7,053 nucleotides of DNA from an uncultured Muribaculaceae bacterium (GTDB lineage Bacteria; Bacteroidota; Bacteroidia; Bacteroidales; Muribaculaceae), in assembly GCA_910577585.1 (NCBI GenBank), contig CAJTNN010000054.1, positions 1 to 7,053 on the forward strand, in the 5' to 3' direction. A model generated the notes under the pieces. That model saw only the letters and a program-made list of their open reading frames with translations. It ran no database searches and was not told the DNA's origin. A program made the position numbers and the translations under genes. Numbering within the stretch: position 1 is the stretch's first letter; the number at the start of each line of letters is the position of its first letter. Shown here piece after piece: positions 4,623 through 7,053 of the stretch.

Positions 4623-6878
4623 ATGAAACAACCTTTACTGACCGGATTGCTCTTTGCAACCGCCCTCTGCCTGCCGGGCATGAGTCAAGAATGCAGGGCC
4701 TACGACATCGTGGCTCCTGAGGGTTTGAACGCTACTGTCAACGGCATGGTCGTCGACCTCACCTGGGAGTGGGGAAATGAGGGGGAGCTGGTGCTTTTCG
4801 AAGACTTCGAGGGTGACGAGTTCCCCTCAAGTGCGTGGAGCATCAAGGATACCTACTCATATGATGAGATAGGCAAATGGATGCAATATGATTTCTCTGA
4901 CGAACCCGATGACCCCTTGACCCACAGCGGTCTCCGCTGCGCCATGCTCATGATGGGCAATGACAATGAGGATAACCCTTCGGCCTCGCATCAGGATGAG
5001 TGGCTGATCGTGCGCCCCGGTGAGGGTGCGGCCTATATGGATTTCTGGTATTTCCTGCATCCGGAGCTTCTTGATGTGGGTGGCTACAAGGATTTCCCCG
5101 ACCACTACTATGTGATGATCAGCTTCGACAATGGCAAGAACTGGGAGGAACTCTGGGATGGACGCTGGGATATGGGCAATGAGGCCGATGTGCAGCAGGC
5201 CTCGCTCTTCCTCGGTGGCGACACGGATGAGGATACTCTTGTGGCTTTCCGCGCGGTTAGCGGTGAGAATGAATCGCTCTATTTCCTGTGGTGTGTGGAT
5301 GATGTGGAGTTTTATGCCGCTGACGAGGTCGATACTCGTGCGCTTAAGGTGAATCAGCGCGTCAAGCATGATATGCCTCAGGCGCTTGCGGGGCGCCCGC
5401 TTAAGCGCGAGTTCACTCCGTCGGCCATAGCACAGCGTGTGAAGCGTGCCCCCGAGAGCGAGTGGCTCAACAATGGCAACACCACATATCGCGTATATCT
5501 CGACGATAAAATTGTGGGCGACTATCTGAAGACCCGCCACTTCACCGACTATTCATCCAAAGAGGTTGGTATCCACACCTATCGTGTGATGGCATGGTCG
5601 GAAGCAATGGACGAGGAGTTTGACGCCGCTTCGGTTGATGTGGCTATCGGCGAAGTAGTGTTCCCCGCTCCGCGCAATGTGAAGGCGTCATACACCGAGC
5701 AGGAGGATGGCAAGTATATTATCCAGGCCTCTTGGGATGAACCCGAGGGTGATATCACTCCATCTTACTATCTGGTCTATGTCAATGGCAAGTCGATGGG
5801 CTGGATTGATGCCGGCGAGGAGATGCGTGCCGGCCAGTCCGGTATGTACAAAGGTGCTTATACATTTGAGGTTGAGGCCTGCTATGTTTATCCCGAGGGG
5901 TCGTCGGTCAAGGTGGCTGCGATGACCTTCCCCGGCACAGTGCCCACACCCTCGTCGCTCACTGCCAAGAAGAATGATGGCTCAGTGCAACTGACATGGA
6001 AGGCGCCCGCTGAGGGTGACGCCCCGGCAGGCTACGCCATCTATCGTGGCGATGATCTGATTGCGGCTAATCATCAGTCGACGGAGTTTACCGATGAGCA
6101 TCCCGCCGCCGGCACATATTATTATAATGTGCACGCCGTATACGCCGATGGAGTGCAGTCGCTTCCGGCCACATGTCGCTTCAAGAGCGGTAATCCGGCC
6201 GATGTATGGGCGCCCTATTCGGTCGACTTCAACAACGGTCATCTTCCCCTCGGTTGGGAAGTCGAACTCATTGACCCCAACGAGCGCGTGAAGGATATGT
6301 ACTCGTGGCGTGGCGACAACTGGTTTGAATATGCTGTGCCTGCGGAGGCCGGTTTGAATGGCGGATTCATCTCTACAAACGGACTTGCAGCCGGCATGAA
6401 CCGTCTCGAGACCTACATCTCGACTCCCCTTATCTATCTGCCTGATAACGGTGGTGCTACGCTGACATTCACCAAGTTCTTTGAGGAGCTTGCAGCGGGT
6501 CCGACGGGTCCGGCAGCCTTCCAGTGCTCAATCTCTACCGATGAGGGTCAGACCTGGAACAGCATCGAGAATCTTGTAGAGGTGCCGAATGGCAAGGTGA
6601 CAGTTCCTCTGTCGGACTATGATGGTCGCAAAGTGATGCTGCGCTGGGAATTTCTCGGACGCAATTCAGGCTTCGCGGCAATCGACGATGTTGTTTTCGA
6701 TGCCGACACGAGTGGTGTCGAGGAGGTAGAGGCAGCCGCTGATGACTGCATAGACATCTTCAGCATCGATGGCACAGTTGTGGCCAAGTCAGCCGAGCGC
6801 TCACTTCTGCGCACACTCCCCGGCGGCATCTACCTGCTGCGCCACAGCGATGGCCGCACAGAGAAGGTGCGCCTATGA
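4623..6878 (+). CDS. secreted choice-of-anchor J / fibronectin III multidomain surface protein with a T9SS-like C-terminus
   Basis: The product is 751 residues. A signal peptide (1-26, hydrophobic 4-18, likely cut near CRA-YD) has no lipobox. APEGLNATVNGMVVDLTWEW (31-50) looks like the first strands of a fibronectin III (FN3) fold, interrupted by a choice-of-anchor J (MAM/cleaved-adhesin-like) domain at about 55-233 (FEDFEGDEFPSSAW ... DEWLIV ... WCVDDVEF). A basic linker (237-278) follows, then the remaining FN3 strands (about 287-343, TYRVYLDDKIVGD ... HTYRVMAW). Two FN3-like domains come next (347-437, 440-523), then a second anchor-J domain (about 528-693, VDFNNGHLPLGWE ... FAAIDDVVF). 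The last 50 residues (DIFSIDGTVV ... LPGGIYLLR ... EKVRL) resemble a short type A sorting domain of the type IX secretion system. It is probably an extracellular adhesin or binding protein; no catalytic motif is recognised and the ligand is unknown. ATG 4623 starts the signal peptide; an AT-rich stretch replaces a Shine-Dalgarno sequence. Confidence 0.9.
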   Translation: MKQPLLTGLLFATALCLPGMSQECRAYDIVAPEGLNATVNGMVVDLTWEWGNEGELVLFEDFEGDEFPSSAWSIKDTYSYDEIGKWMQYDFSDEPDDPLTHSGLRCAMLMMGNDNEDNPSASHQDEWLIVRPGEGAAYMDFWYFLHPELLDVGGYKDFPDHYYVMISFDNGKNWEELWDGRWDMGNEADVQQASLFLGGDTDEDTLVAFRAVSGENESLYFLWCVDDVEFYAADEVDTRALKVNQRVKHDMPQALAGRPLKREFTPSAIAQRVKRAPESEWLNNGNTTYRVYLDDKIVGDYLKTRHFTDYSSKEVGIHTYRVMAWSEAMDEEFDAASVDVAIGEVVFPAPRNVKASYTEQEDGKYIIQASWDEPEGDITPSYYLVYVNGKSMGWIDAGEEMRAGQSGMYKGAYTFEVEACYVYPEGSSVKVAAMTFPGTVPTPSSLTAKKNDGSVQLTWKAPAEGDAPAGYAIYRGDDLIAANHQSTEFTDEHPAAGTYYYNVHAVYADGVQSLPATCRFKSGNPADVWAPYSVDFNNGHLPLGWEVELIDPNERVKDMYSWRGDNWFEYAVPAEAGLNGGFISTNGLAAGMNRLETYISTPLIYLPDNGGATLTFTKFFEELAAGPTGPAAFQCSISTDEGQTWNSIENLVEVPNGKVTVPLSDYDGRKVMLRWEFLGRNSGFAAIDDVVFDADTSGVEEVEAAADDCIDIFSIDGTVVAKSAERSLLRTLPGGIYLLRHSDGRTEKVRL

Positions 6879-6916
6879 CGCACCGCACAAACTGAACCCC
6901 CAAATATCAACCCCCC

Positions 6917-6956
6917 AGCCGTCCCTGCAGCCCCCGCGCCGCAGGGACGGCTTTTT
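6917..6956 (+). terminator. strong intrinsic terminator after the secreted protein gene
   Basis: AGCCGTCCCTGC (6917-6928) pairs perfectly with GCAGGGACGGCT (6941-6952) to give a 12-bp, GC-rich stem around a 12-nt C-rich loop. It is followed by a run of Ts (6952-6956). It lies 38 nt after the stop codon of the secreted protein gene, so it should end that transcript. It also indicates that the next gene downstream is transcribed separately. Confidence 0.92.
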
Positions 6957-7053
6957 CGCTACCTATGAGTCACCATCAATTCCGAATGAATAATCATGAT
7001 AAGTAGTTGCGAAGAATTAAACATCATAAGTGATTCTTTTTCAAAGAATGATT
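6957..7053. other. AT-rich intergenic edge without a visible gene
   Basis: No credible coding sequence is seen after the terminator. Near the window end, ATTCTTT (7033-7039) pairs with AAAGAAT (7043-7049) around a TTC loop, a 7-bp AT-rich hairpin of unknown role. No TAnnTTTG element is seen on the + strand here. The stretch is cut by the window edge, so it may be the upstream or downstream region of a neighbouring gene. Confidence 0.5.

Noticed and set aside
4623..4700. Lipoprotein signal on the secreted protein (Cys16 or Cys24)
   Set aside because: Cys24 is preceded by SQE and Cys16 by TAL, and neither fits a lipobox. A standard signal peptidase I cut plus the T9SS-like C-terminus explains the sequence better.
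4857..5540. A 227-codon minus-strand open frame over the first anchor-J domain
   Set aside because: It is a shadow of the secreted protein gene, whose signal peptide and repeated domains are unambiguous.

Overview
The window looks like a piece of a Bacteroidales chromosome, possibly from the Muribaculaceae or a nearby family. The evidence is the protein types (a MutS2 opening with the usual Bacteroidetes N-terminus, a membrane-bound TPR/AraC-type regulator, and a secreted choice-of-anchor J / fibronectin III protein with a type IX secretion-like C-terminus), start codons without clear Shine-Dalgarno sequences, and a TAnnTTTG promoter element. The family-level assignment is inference. All three genes lie on the + strand, and the G+C-rich coding sequence contrasts with the AT-rich gaps.

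Layout. 1-63: the end of an intergenic region, holding a 10-bp perfect inverted repeat just before the first start codon. 64-2556: mutS2, complete, encoding a MutS-type ATPase with a C-terminal Smr domain. 2557-2613: a short gap with two small hairpins. 2614-4314: a 566-residue regulator with an N-terminal hydrophobic segment, a TPR-like periplasmic region, a second membrane segment and a cytoplasmic AraC-type DNA-binding domain. 4315-4622: a 308-base AT-rich gap that is the most structured non-coding part of the window. It contains a 7-8 bp hairpin, a perfect 24-nt palindrome, a TAnnTTTG promoter element, a 12-bp stem enclosing 32 nt, and a 57-bp-spaced direct repeat whose copies each carry a small dyad. 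4623-6878: a 751-residue secreted multidomain surface protein. 6917-6956: a strong intrinsic terminator. 6957-7053: AT-rich sequence with no gene visible.

How the parts may work together. mutS2 is a housekeeping gene for DNA or ribosome quality control and probably has no functional link to its neighbours. The regulator and the secreted protein may form a local pair: the regulator could sense an envelope signal through its periplasmic TPR region and act on the repeat-rich leader of the secreted protein gene. This rests only on adjacency and on repeat spacing compatible with AraC-type half-sites. No phage, transposase, CRISPR, tRNA or rRNA is visible. The window looks mostly ordinary; the interesting parts are the 4315-4622 regulatory gap and the nested domain architecture of the secreted protein.
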